Shown here: positions 50,821-59,053 of the stretch, one piece after another | Position numbering within the stretch: the first letter of the stretch is position 1 | Layout of the letters: every line of letters starts with the position of its first letter | DNA from: Tenacibaculum sp. 190524A02b | GTDB lineage: Bacteria > Bacteroidota > Bacteroidia > Flavobacteriales > Flavobacteriaceae | Assembly: GCF_964036645.1 (NCBI RefSeq) | Contig: NZ_OZ038525.1 | Span: forward strand, 4,972,911 to 5,036,910 | DNA: 64,000 bases | Reading direction: 5' to 3' | Notes under the pieces: model-generated | What the model was told of the DNA's origin: nothing | Database searches by the model: none | What the model saw: only the letters and a program-made list of their open reading frames with translations | Made by a program: the position numbers and the translations under genes

Positions 50821-50852
50821 AAAAAACCGAACATCAGATTGTTCGGTTTTTT
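50821..50852. terminator. Intrinsic terminator
   Basis: A perfect 12-base stem (AAAAAACCGAAC with GTTCGGTTTTTT) around eight bases, between lgt and the converging serine hydrolase gene; works in both directions. Confidence 0.9.
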
Positions 50853-50860
50853 ATTATGAT

Positions 50861-52024
50861 TTATAATTGCTCTTCTAATATTTTTAAAATATTAATTTGA
50901 TTAAAGTTTGGATTTGAAATATTTGAGAGAATTACAATAGTAAGTTGTTTTTCTGGAGCTCTAACAAGTCTACTTCTATAACCAGGTTGTTCACCTGAAT
51001 GTGTTTGTATAATACCAAAAACTGGCGATTTGTACAAAAACCAACCCAACCCGTAATTTGTACCCCAAGCTTTAGAAAGTAGACCGTTATTTAAAGTAAA
51101 AGGAGTCATTGCTTTTTGTAAACTTTTTTTAGAAATAACTGTATTTTGGTATAATGCTTTATCCCATTTTAAAAGATCTTTTGCGGTAGATATTACAGAA
51201 CCATCACCATAAAAACCACCTAACCAATAAACATAATTATTAGAAGGTAATTGGTTAGCTATTAATAGTTGATTAGAAGTTTTATTTAATTCATATCCCT
51301 TAGCTAATTCTTTATAATTTAATGAACGAGTGTCTGTTACAAATTCAGCATTAGTATTGTACATACCAGAAGGAGTAAATAGTTTTTGTTTCATAAAGGT
51401 TTTAAAATCAACGCCACTAACATTTTCAATTATAATAGCTAACAAGCAATAACCAATGTCACTGTATTCGAATTTAGTACCAGGTTCCCATTGTAAAGGA
51501 TATTTGTTAGATTTTAACATAGAGAGCATAATGGCATTGCCATTAACTTTGGTAGTATCTAAATCTTTCCACATGGTTTTAACAAAATTTGGTAATCCAG
51601 AAGTATGCGACATTAAATGCTTAATTTGGATAGTAGGAAAAGGAAAGTCAGGAATATGTTTAGAAACAAAATCATTTGTAGTCAATAAGTTCTCTTGTTC
51701 TAAAATTAAAATACCAAAACTGGTAAATTGTTTAGATAAGGAGGCTATTTGAAATTTGGTGTTGTAATTAAATGAAGTTTTATTTTTAATATCACTATAT
51801 CCAAAATGATTTTGGTATAAGATTTTGTCTTTTTGTTTTATAATAACTGTTCCACTAAAATCATTTTTTTTATGTAGACTAAGTAATGTTTTGTTTATTT
51901 TGGTTGTGTCAATGTCTAAATATTGAGCTTTAGTATAGAAAGAAGATGTTAAAAGAATAAAAGTTAGATATTGGATAGTTAAATGTTTAAGTTTTTTTTG
52001 AAAACTATGAATAGGTCGTAGCAT
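50861..52024 (-). CDS. Serine hydrolase, class C beta-lactamase-like
   Basis: A 387-residue exported protein with a hydrophobic N-terminal signal (LTIQYLTFILLTSSFYTKAQ). The serine-based catalytic core has SxxK in IASLSKQFTSFG, the YxN-type motif as FEYSDIGYC and an HSGEQPGYR triad region late (KTG-equivalent HSG). This is the Beta-lactamase/DD-peptidase-like (PF00144) superfamily; Bacteroidota members are usually esterases or peptidases, not antibiotic-resistance enzymes. It is divergent from an AraC-family gene 83 bases away. Confidence 0.9.
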   Translation of the reverse strand: MLRPIHSFQKKLKHLTIQYLTFILLTSSFYTKAQYLDIDTTKINKTLLSLHKKNDFSGTVIIKQKDKILYQNHFGYSDIKNKTSFNYNTKFQIASLSKQFTSFGILILEQENLLTTNDFVSKHIPDFPFPTIQIKHLMSHTSGLPNFVKTMWKDLDTTKVNGNAIMLSMLKSNKYPLQWEPGTKFEYSDIGYCLLAIIIENVSGVDFKTFMKQKLFTPSGMYNTNAEFVTDTRSLNYKELAKGYELNKTSNQLLIANQLPSNNYVYWLGGFYGDGSVISTAKDLLKWDKALYQNTVISKKSLQKAMTPFTLNNGLLSKAWGTNYGLGWFLYKSPVFGIIQTHSGEQPGYRSRLVRAPEKQLTIVILSNISNPNFNQINILKILEEQL

Positions 52025-52107
52025 ATCTTTAAAGTTACGTAGGTATATATGTGAATATATAAGAAGAAAACTTTTAAGAAAATATTTTTATATGAAAGAA
52101 CCGTTTT

Positions 52108-52920
52108 TTGATACTAAAAGCATTTTTGTTAATTATTTTGATACAAGTAAATTATAAAATACCAGAAGATTTAGCTCCTTATATTAATTGTATTATGATA
52201 GGAGAAAGTTTTAAAAAAGAGGTAGAAACATCTATTCCTTTGTATGCAGATGGTTATCCTGGGATTATGTTTCAACAAGCAGAAAATGGTTTTTACTTAT
52301 TACCAAAAAGAAAAAAGTTATCAGAGTTATTCTTGTATGGTCAAACTATTCAACCAATTTCATTAAATACTACAGGTGTCTATCAATATATAGTAATACA
52401 GTTGTATCCATTTGCTTCTAAATATTTACTAGATGTAAACCCTAAACTATTAAATGATGATTGCTATGATTTGTTGCAGATAGACTATTTAGATGTAAAC
52501 TCTTTTAAGGCACAATTGGTTTTGAATAATGACCAAGATAAAAAGTTACATATAATTTATGAGTTAATTAGAATGCTTATAAGAGTTAATAAACAAGCGA
52601 GGAATAATAGTATTGAAAGGGCAATAAAATTTATTTTAGAAAAGAATGGAAGAGTAAAAATTAAAGATGTTTTAAATCAAGTATATATGACTGAACGTAC
52701 TTTAGAACGACACTTTAAAACAAGCGTAGGATTAACTCCAAAACAATTTGCTAAAATTATTCAGTTTCAAACTTCACTGAATAAGCTAACAAAAGAAAAA
52801 TACAACTCTCTAATAGCTATAGGAATAGATAGTGGTTTTTCAGATCAATCTCACTTTATAAGGACTTTTAAGAGCTATACGGGAAAAACGCCTTCTTATT
52901 ACCTAAAGCATTATATTTAA
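52108..52920 (+). CDS. AraC-family regulator (N-terminal start uncertain)
   Basis: The C-terminal AraC domain is clear (LNQVYMTERTLERHFKTSVG and IGIDSGFSDQSHFIRTFKSY, then GKTPSYYL), after a sensory domain (IPEDLAPYINCIMIGESFKK). The frame begins at a TTG (52108), which gives an odd hydrophobic start; another TTG, 30 bases downstream, would give MIQVNYKIPED. An ATG at 52092 opens a different frame that stops after 21 codons, so a frameshift near the 5' end is possible. It diverges from the serine hydrolase gene, a possible target. Confidence 0.82.
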   Translation: MILKAFLLIILIQVNYKIPEDLAPYINCIMIGESFKKEVETSIPLYADGYPGIMFQQAENGFYLLPKRKKLSELFLYGQTIQPISLNTTGVYQYIVIQLYPFASKYLLDVNPKLLNDDCYDLLQIDYLDVNSFKAQLVLNNDQDKKLHIIYELIRMLIRVNKQARNNSIERAIKFILEKNGRVKIKDVLNQVYMTERTLERHFKTSVGLTPKQFAKIIQFQTSLNKLTKEKYNSLIAIGIDSGFSDQSHFIRTFKSYTGKTPSYYLKHYI

Positions 52921-52964
52921 ATACAATTGTCGGTTTTGTTCAATTATTAAAAATTTATGTCTTT

Positions 52965-52972
52965 TACTTTTG
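52965..52972 (+). promoter_or_regulatory. Predicted -7 promoter element
   Basis: TACTTTTG fits TAnnTTTG, 26 bases before the ATG at 52998. Confidence 0.5.
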
Positions 52973-52997
52973 GAGTGTAATTTTAAAGTAAATAGAA

Positions 52998-53633
52998 ATG
53001 AAAAAAATAATCGTTTTTGGAGCCACAGGAAGTGTTGGTAAATTAGTAGTTCAACAGTTATTAGAAAAAGGATATGAAGTAACGGCATTTTGTAGAAGTA
53101 GCGTAAAATTAGCTGCGGTTAGAAATAAAAACTTGAAGATTGTGGTTGGAGATGTTTTAACTATTGAAGATGTAAATAAAGCATTAAAAAATCAAGAAGT
53201 AGTAATTGTTACCTTAGGTGCTGGAAAAAATAGAAAAAGTAAAGTTCGCTCTCAAGGAACAAAAAATATTCTTGAAGGAATGAAAAATAATAACCTTAAA
53301 AGAATTATTTGTCAAACAACATTAGGAGCTGGGGCTAGTACACATAACCTTAACTTTTTTTGGAAACGTATAATGTTTGGATGGTTTTTAAAGCAGGTGT
53401 TTTTAGATCATGAATTACAAGAATATTATGTACAGAATAGCGGCCTAGAGTGGACAATTGCACGTCCCAGTGCATTTATTGATAATGAAGAAATAAAAAG
53501 TTACCAACATGGTTTTAGCCCATTGATTAAAACATTAAAATTAAAAATTTCAAGAGCAAATGTAGCTGACTTTTTAATAAAGCAAATAGAAAACAAAAAC
53601 TATTTATATAAAACACCAGGAGTGTCTTATTAA
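52998..53633 (+). CDS. NAD(P)-binding protein, atypical SDR type
   Basis: A 211-residue Rossmann-fold protein: IIVFGATGSVGKLVVQQLLE (dinucleotide motif GATGSVGK at 8-15), DVLTIEDVNKALKNQEVVIV, and LEWTIARPSAFIDN, the sequence layout of NAD(P)H-binding (NmrA/BVR-B-like) proteins. The catalytic YxxxK of classical SDRs is not evident, which is usual in this group. The substrate is unknown. It has its own promoter element and a hairpin behind it at 53677-53691. Confidence 0.88.
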   Translation: MKKIIVFGATGSVGKLVVQQLLEKGYEVTAFCRSSVKLAAVRNKNLKIVVGDVLTIEDVNKALKNQEVVIVTLGAGKNRKSKVRSQGTKNILEGMKNNNLKRIICQTTLGAGASTHNLNFFWKRIMFGWFLKQVFLDHELQEYYVQNSGLEWTIARPSAFIDNEEIKSYQHGFSPLIKTLKLKISRANVADFLIKQIENKNYLYKTPGVSY

Positions 53634-53676
53634 GAGTTAATAAGTAATACTTTAAAATTGTTAAAGAAAAGTTAAT

Positions 53677-53691
53677 CACCCTAATCGGGTG
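53677..53691 (+). terminator. Short hairpin with T-rich tail
   Basis: CACCC-TAATC-GGGTG followed by GTTTTCC, 44 bases after the SDR-like gene. It could be a weak terminator or a leader element of the Cys-rich peptide gene starting 129 bases later. Confidence 0.4.
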
Positions 53692-53819
53692 GTTTTCCGT
53701 GTTTTATTAGTTTTTACATTTACAAAGTTACTTTTTAAGAATGTTGTAAAAAGTAATGAGTGTGGTTTTTTACATTTTAAGACTACAAAATATTAATCAA
53801 ACTAAAACTTAAAAGTAGT

Positions 53820-53984
53820 ATGAAAAAAACAATTTTAAATTTGGGGAAAGTTCTAAAGAAAGAAGAACTAAAAACAATTAAGGGTAATGGAATAGGTGGT
53901 AACAATGATGGTTGCGGTTGGGGTTTTTGTAGAAATTTATTTGGCAGATGTTCAATGCTTGCTTGCCAAGGCCATATGGTGTAA
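53820..53984 (+). CDS. Cys-rich small peptide with double-glycine-type leader (bacteriocin-like)
   Basis: A 54-residue open frame from the ATG at 53820. The first 27 residues look like a ComC/bacteriocin-type leader (MKKTILNLGKVLKKEELKTI, then KGNGIGG), a form known for Bacteroidota secreted peptides processed behind GG. The remainder is a 27-residue core with four cysteines (Cys32, 37, 44, 49; spacing 5, 7, 5) in GCGWGFCRNLFGRC and SMLACQGHMV. No transporter or modification gene is adjacent. A strong terminator follows seven bases after the stop. A secreted peptide is inferred, its activity unknown. Confidence 0.7.
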   Translation: MKKTILNLGKVLKKEELKTIKGNGIGGNNDGCGWGFCRNLFGRCSMLACQGHMV

Positions 53985-53990
53985 AAAAAT

Positions 53991-54018
53991 AAGGTTGGTC
54001 TTAAGACTAACCTTTTTA
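53991..54018. terminator. Intrinsic terminator
   Basis: A ten-base stem (AAGGTTGGTC with GACTAACCTT, one G-T pair) around TTAA, followed by a T-run. It ends the peptide gene and the converging mutS2 gene. Confidence 0.85.
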
Positions 54019-56223
54019 TTTTTTAGCACGTTCTACCAGTTCTATTTTTTCTATAGAGGCTTTTGTGGTAAATAAACCATAATTTATGAAAACAGATTTC
54101 TTTTCAATTTTATCAATGGTTCCCACAGCATTTCCATCAGTTAAGCGAACGCGGTCATTTATTTTAAAAACATAATTAGCTTTTTCTTGTGCTATTTTTG
54201 CAGCTTCTTTTTTCTTTTCTTCTCTAACTTTTACTACTTTTTGTAGCACTTCTTTCTCTACTTGTTTAATAGCCTCTTTTTGTTTCTTATCAGCAATTTG
54301 TTCCTGTTTTTTCTCTGTTTTACTCTTTTTCTTAGGAGGGTTTTTCTTCGTGAATTTTGTTTTTTCAGCAGCTACCCATTTAAAAAAACTCGTACTAAGT
54401 TCCTTTTTATTATTAGTTTGGAAATACTTATTTAAAAATTCATTTATAGTTCTTCCTAATGATAACATTCTTTGGTTGTTATCATATAACTCTTGAAATC
54501 CTTCTAATTTTTCTCTTATTTTCTGCTCTTTAATTTCTAAGTTTTCTATATGCTCCTGCTCTTTAGATTTTTGTTTTTCTAAAGAGTCAGAAGTTTTTTG
54601 AAGTCGATTACGCTCTTTTTGAAGTTTAGATATTGTTTTGTCTAAACGTACTTTTTCCGTTTCAACTCTTTTTTTAGCTCTGTTAATTAAACTAAAAGGG
54701 ATTCCATTTTTTTGAGCCACTTCAAAAGTGAATGAACTACCCGCTTGTCCTATAAATAATTTATATAAAGGTTCTAAAGTACGTTCATCAAACTGCATAT
54801 TTCCATTGGTAACATTGTCTAATTCATTTGCCAAAACTTTTAAGTTAGCATAGTGGGTAGTTATAATACCAAAAGCCTTTTTATCATAGAATTCTTCTAG
54901 AAAAATTTCAGCTAAAGCTCCTCCTAATTCAGGATCGGAACCAGTACCAAACTCATCAATTAAAAACAAGGTGTTGTCATTACATTTACGCAAAAAGTTA
55001 CGCATATTTTTTAATCGGTAGCTATACGTACTTAATTGATTTTCTATAGATTGGTTATCTCCAATATCTGTTAAAATAGTGCTAAAAAAAGTGGTTTCGC
55101 TACGTTCATGAACGGGAATTAAAAAACCACTTTGTAACATTACTTGTAGTAAACCAATAGTTTTTAAAGTAATACTCTTTCCACCAGCATTAGGACCAGA
55201 AATAACAATAATTTGTTGTTTATTATTTAAAGAAATAGTTTGTGGAACTGTGTGAATATCTTTTGCTTTATTTTTCCTCCATAAAACAGGATGATAAGCA
55301 TCTCTTAAAAAAATATTTTTACGTTTGGTAATTTTAGGAAGAATCGCATTAATTTCTCGTGCATATTTAGCTTTAGCTCCAACAGCATCTATATGTGATA
55401 AAAAAGTTATATATTGAGTCAGTAGCGGAGTATAGGGTCTAATTTCTTCCGCTAAAGCTCTAAGTATTTTTACAATTTCTTGTTTTTCTTCATATATTAA
55501 ATTCTGAAGCTCTCTACTAAAAGCTAGTGTAGCCTGTGGAGCTATGTAAACAATATTACCTGATTTTGATGATCCTAATAAACTACCTTGTACTTTACGT
55601 CTATGCATTGCTAAAACAGCAAGTACGCGTTGATTATCTATAATCGTTTCTTTAATATCATCTAAATAACCATTGGCAATGTTTCTACTTAAAGCTCTAG
55701 AGAAACTCTCAGAAATTTTACCTCTAACACTATTGATGTCTTTCCTAATTTGTTTTAAAGTAGGAGAAGCATTATCTGTTAATTCTCCATAAGAAGTAAT
55801 TATTTTGGTGATTGCGTCAGAAACAAAGGTTGTGTATTCAATATTTTCGCTTAATTCACAAAGCGTAGGATAATATTCTTTAAATTTTAGAAAAAACTTC
55901 TTTAACTCATTTACAGTTTCCGTAACCGTAGCAAGTTTTAAAAAGTTTTCAGTTTCTAAAAAACTATTCTCAATAGCTAATCTTTTAACATGTTCCGTAA
56001 TATCTTCAAAACCATGATTAGGAATTCTATTTTCATTTTCAAAAGAACTCGTATATTCATTGACTAAATGCAATTCAAAAAATAACTTTTTTATGTTAGT
56101 ATAAGGTTTAGTTGCTAAAACCTTTTCTTTACCTAAGTTAGAAATACAAAAATCAGTTACTTGTTCTAAAACAGTATTAAATTCTAAATCTTGTAATGTT
56201 TTATCTGCAATTACGGTTTTCAA
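54016..56223 (-). CDS. MutS2-family ATPase lacking an Smr domain
   Basis: A 735-residue MutS2-like protein. The MutS core/lever and clamp come first, then the ABC-type ATPase with Walker A VISGPNAGGKSITLKTIG, FLIDEFGTGSDPELGGAL (Walker B) and FGIITTHYANLK. A coiled coil (RLDKTISKLQKERNRLQKTS, QKSKEQEHIENLEIKEQKI) and Lys-rich linker follow, ending in a small KOW-like domain (INDRVRLTDGNAVGTIDKIE). The C-terminal Smr nuclease found in Bacillus or Helicobacter MutS2 is absent. MutS2 acts in recombination control or ribosome rescue. Confidence 0.88.
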   Translation of the reverse strand: MKTVIADKTLQDLEFNTVLEQVTDFCISNLGKEKVLATKPYTNIKKLFFELHLVNEYTSSFENENRIPNHGFEDITEHVKRLAIENSFLETENFLKLATVTETVNELKKFFLKFKEYYPTLCELSENIEYTTFVSDAITKIITSYGELTDNASPTLKQIRKDINSVRGKISESFSRALSRNIANGYLDDIKETIIDNQRVLAVLAMHRRKVQGSLLGSSKSGNIVYIAPQATLAFSRELQNLIYEEKQEIVKILRALAEEIRPYTPLLTQYITFLSHIDAVGAKAKYAREINAILPKITKRKNIFLRDAYHPVLWRKNKAKDIHTVPQTISLNNKQQIIVISGPNAGGKSITLKTIGLLQVMLQSGFLIPVHERSETTFFSTILTDIGDNQSIENQLSTYSYRLKNMRNFLRKCNDNTLFLIDEFGTGSDPELGGALAEIFLEEFYDKKAFGIITTHYANLKVLANELDNVTNGNMQFDERTLEPLYKLFIGQAGSSFTFEVAQKNGIPFSLINRAKKRVETEKVRLDKTISKLQKERNRLQKTSDSLEKQKSKEQEHIENLEIKEQKIREKLEGFQELYDNNQRMLSLGRTINEFLNKYFQTNNKKELSTSFFKWVAAEKTKFTKKNPPKKKSKTEKKQEQIADKKQKEAIKQVEKEVLQKVVKVREEKKKEAAKIAQEKANYVFKINDRVRLTDGNAVGTIDKIEKKSVFINYGLFTTKASIEKIELVERAKK

Positions 56224-56307
56224 TGTTTACTTTTGATTAAATTTTAAAGGATACTTTCCCAAGACAATTAGTCAATAACTTTTTTGGGTGCACAAAAATA
56301 AGAAAGA

Positions 56308-56973
56308 ATGCAAGTAAAAATAGCCGATAGTTGGAAAAATGTTTTGCAAGAAGAGTTTGAAAAGCCATATTTTAAAGAACTTATCAATTTTGTGAAATCA
56401 GAATATGTATCAACAACATGTTATCCCAAAGGTTCAGATATATTTGCTGCTTTTGATAATTGTGCTTTTGAAGAGGTAAAAGTGGTAATTTTAGGACAAG
56501 ATCCATATCATGGAGCTGGACAAGCAAATGGTTTGTGTTTTTCGGTACATGATGGTATTGCACATCCGCCATCATTAATTAATATTTTTAAAGAAATTGA
56601 AAGTGATTTAGAAATTCCTTATCCAAAATCTGGTGACTTATCTAAGTGGGCAGCACAAGGTGTACTTTTATTAAATGCAACGCTAACTGTAAGAGCGGGA
56701 CAAGCTGGAAGCCATCAAAAGAAAGGATGGGAGGAGTTTACAGATGCTGTTATTGATGAGATTTCTAAAAATAGAGAAGATATTGTTTTCCTTTTATGGG
56801 GAGGGTACGCTAAAAAGAAAGGCGCAAAAATAGATAAGAAAAAACACCATGTTTTAACTTCAGGACACCCATCACCTTTAAGTGCCAATAGAGGCTATTG
56901 GTTTGGAAATAAACATTTCTCGAAAACAAATGTGTTTTTACAAGAAAAACAGTTACCTACTATACAATGGTAG
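56308..56973 (+). CDS. ung: Uracil-DNA glycosylase
   Basis: A 221-residue family 1 UDG: motif A VVILGQDPYHGAGQANGL (catalytic Asp65), LLLNATLTVRAGQAGSHQKK, and the leucine-loop motif TSGHPSPLSANRGYWF with its catalytic His. It excises uracil from DNA at the start of base-excision repair. Length and motifs are normal. Its stop overlaps the end of the converging glycosyltransferase gene by 14 bases. Confidence 0.97.
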   Translation: MQVKIADSWKNVLQEEFEKPYFKELINFVKSEYVSTTCYPKGSDIFAAFDNCAFEEVKVVILGQDPYHGAGQANGLCFSVHDGIAHPPSLINIFKEIESDLEIPYPKSGDLSKWAAQGVLLLNATLTVRAGQAGSHQKKGWEEFTDAVIDEISKNREDIVFLLWGGYAKKKGAKIDKKKHHVLTSGHPSPLSANRGYWFGNKHFSKTNVFLQEKQLPTIQW

Positions 56974-57970
56974 GTAAAATAGTTTCATTATAGAAAGGTA
57001 ATGTAATGGCGTCTAAAATATCCTCAGTAATATCTGGATAGTGTACTTCTACAATATCTTTAGATTTTAACCATTTACTAATTTTAGCGTATTGATTTTT
57101 ATTGAATTTTTTCAAAACAGGAACACCAATTTCATGTAAGCTTAAAGCATTACATTGTTGTTCATACTGATTTTTCATAGGAATAACCAATAGTTTTTTA
57201 CGAAGGTATAATGCCTCGGCTGGTGTTTCAAAACCGGCGCCACATAATACACCACTTGAAGAAGCAATACTTTTAATAAATTCGTTACCATTTATGGGCC
57301 TAATAGTAATATTCTTTTTGTATTTGTGTTTATCTGTGTGCTTTGAAAATACTTCCCACTTAACACCTTTAAATTCAGATAAAACTTTAATGATTTTTTT
57401 ATCACTATAAGCAGGAAGGTACACAGTGTAATGTCCTTTGTTAGTAACATTTCTATATCTTATATCCTTTCTAATAATTGGCGTAAAAATAGCAGAAGAG
57501 TAAGGCTTAAAGTGGAATCCAAATTTTACTCTTGCTGGGGCATAATATTTTAAAATTAATCGCTCAAATTTATAGAGACCATATTTAGGTGCATTTTCAT
57601 CTAAAACAGCATTTTGATGACTCAAAGAAATAATAGGAATGTTTTTTAATTTAGCAGCCCATGCAGTAATAGGTTCAAAATCATTGATAACTAAATCATA
57701 TTCTTCTACAGGAATAGATTGAATTTCTTTGTATAAGTTTCGCAACCTTATTTTTTTTATGGTTTTCCAAATATCAACACCACCTTTTTTTCCAAAAATA
57801 AAGCTTAAACCATATAATTTATATTTGATATCAAAAGGAAATTTCAATTCACATTGGTAGCCACTAATTAAAACATCAACTTCTGCTTTTCTTTGTAAAA
57901 AAGGTATGATTTCTATAGCTCTACTAGCATGCCCGTTTCCTGTTCCTTGAATTGCGTATAAAATTTTCAT
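56960..57970 (-). CDS. Glycosyltransferase family protein (MGT-like)
   Basis: A 336-residue GT-B-type protein. The start KILYAIQGTGNGHASRAIEI is the typical first strand and glycine loop, and the C-terminal half has the donor-binding region SSGVLCGAGFETPAEALYLR followed by KKLLVIPMKNQYEQQCNA, as in MurG/MGT-type enzymes. No signal peptide. It lies eight bases behind the LpxH-like gene in one transcript, which suggests a role in glycolipid or envelope metabolism; the acceptor is unknown. Confidence 0.85.
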   Translation of the reverse strand: MKILYAIQGTGNGHASRAIEIIPFLQRKAEVDVLISGYQCELKFPFDIKYKLYGLSFIFGKKGGVDIWKTIKKIRLRNLYKEIQSIPVEEYDLVINDFEPITAWAAKLKNIPIISLSHQNAVLDENAPKYGLYKFERLILKYYAPARVKFGFHFKPYSSAIFTPIIRKDIRYRNVTNKGHYTVYLPAYSDKKIIKVLSEFKGVKWEVFSKHTDKHKYKKNITIRPINGNEFIKSIASSSGVLCGAGFETPAEALYLRKKLLVIPMKNQYEQQCNALSLHEIGVPVLKKFNKNQYAKISKWLKSKDIVEVHYPDITEDILDAITLPFYNETILPTIV

Positions 57971-57978
57971 AAACTATT

Positions 57979-58857
57979 TTATTTTAAAGTTTTACTAATA
58001 TTAAATTCAGCTAAAAGTTCTTCAAATAGCTGTGCATTATTAGCTTCTGCACTCACTAACTCTAAATCTTTTATTTTATAATCAAGATGAATGTTTTGAG
58101 CTAATTCATCTTTTTCGTATTCGTACAAGCTCCAAGAGTTGTTATTGTACTCTAAAGCTGTTAAGTTTTCTATCCAATCTCCTGAATTTAGATATAAAGT
58201 CTTTCCATTTGTATTATTGATTTCTTTTATTTCAGGTTGGTGTATATGCCCACAAACAACATAATCATACCCCTCTTCAATGGCTATATCAGAGGCAGTT
58301 GTTTCAAAATCATTTATAAATTTGACAGCACTTTTTACACTGTTTTTAATTTTCTTTGAAAAAGAAAGTCTTCCATATCCAAACTTTTCACTAATCCAAT
58401 TTACAGCAGTGTTTATCATTATTAAAGTATCATAACCAATACCACCTAGCTTGGCAAGCCATTTAGAATGTTGCATGGTAACATCAAAAACATCTCCATG
58501 AAAAAACCAGCCTTTTTTACCATCAATATCTAAAATTACTTTATTAACTATTTCAAAACTCCCAAGAGTAAAACCTTTAAATTTACGTAGTGTTTCATCG
58601 TGGTTTCCTGTTATGTAATATACTTTTGTGCCTGAGGTAATAAAAGACATTAACTGTTTTATTACTTTCATATGAGGTTTAGGAAAATAACGTTTATTAA
58701 ATTGCCAGATATCGATTATATCACCATTAAGAATAATAGTTTTTGGTGTTATAGTTTTTAGGTAGTTGTTAAGTTCTGTGGCTCTGCAACCAAAGGTACC
58801 TAAATGGATATCAGATATAACAACAATATCAAGTTTACGTTTTTTGTGTTTTTTCAT
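57979..58857 (-). CDS. Metallophosphoesterase, UDP-2,3-diacylglucosamine diphosphatase-like
   Basis: A 292-residue calcineurin-like phosphoesterase with the full metal motif set: VISDIHLG, LNGDIIDIWQF, ITGNHDETL, WFFHGDVFD and VVCGHIHQPEIK. The sequence resembles LpxH-type hydrolases of lipid A synthesis, but many Bacteroidota relatives act elsewhere. The basic start (MKKHKKRKLD) is cytoplasmic. It is the first gene of a two-gene operon with the glycosyltransferase and has its own TAnnTTTG element at 58908-58915. Confidence 0.85.
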   Translation of the reverse strand: MKKHKKRKLDIVVISDIHLGTFGCRATELNNYLKTITPKTIILNGDIIDIWQFNKRYFPKPHMKVIKQLMSFITSGTKVYYITGNHDETLRKFKGFTLGSFEIVNKVILDIDGKKGWFFHGDVFDVTMQHSKWLAKLGGIGYDTLIMINTAVNWISEKFGYGRLSFSKKIKNSVKSAVKFINDFETTASDIAIEEGYDYVVCGHIHQPEIKEINNTNGKTLYLNSGDWIENLTALEYNNNSWSLYEYEKDELAQNIHLDYKIKDLELVSAEANNAQLFEELLAEFNISKTLK

Positions 58858-58907
58858 ATTATAAAGTAATAGTGTCTATATCATAACAGGTTTACTGCCA
58901 ATTAAAT

Positions 58908-58915
58908 CAAAATTA
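58908..58915 (-). promoter_or_regulatory. Predicted -7 promoter element for the phosphoesterase/glycosyltransferase operon
   Basis: TAATTTTG on the minus strand fits TAnnTTTG, 50 bases upstream of the ATG. Confidence 0.5.
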
Positions 58916-59004
58916 CTTTACTAATGTTTGGTTATTGATAAGCGAATATGAATATTTAGTAATAAAAAGTTTTATTTATTGTAAAAATAAGGTTATATAA
59001 ACGT

Positions 59005-59033
59005 AAAAAGCTCAGAATTCATCTGAGCTTTTT
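59005..59033 (-). terminator. Intrinsic terminator of secA
   Basis: A perfect 12-base stem (AAAAAGCTCAGA with TCTGAGCTTTTT) around five bases, 20 bases behind the secA stop. Confidence 0.9.
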
Positions 59034-59053
59034 ACATAATATGTATTTCGTTG

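Noticed and set aside
50861..52024. Antibiotic-resistance beta-lactamase
   Set aside because: Motifs fit the broad serine hydrolase superfamily; nothing indicates AmpC-type lactamase activity.
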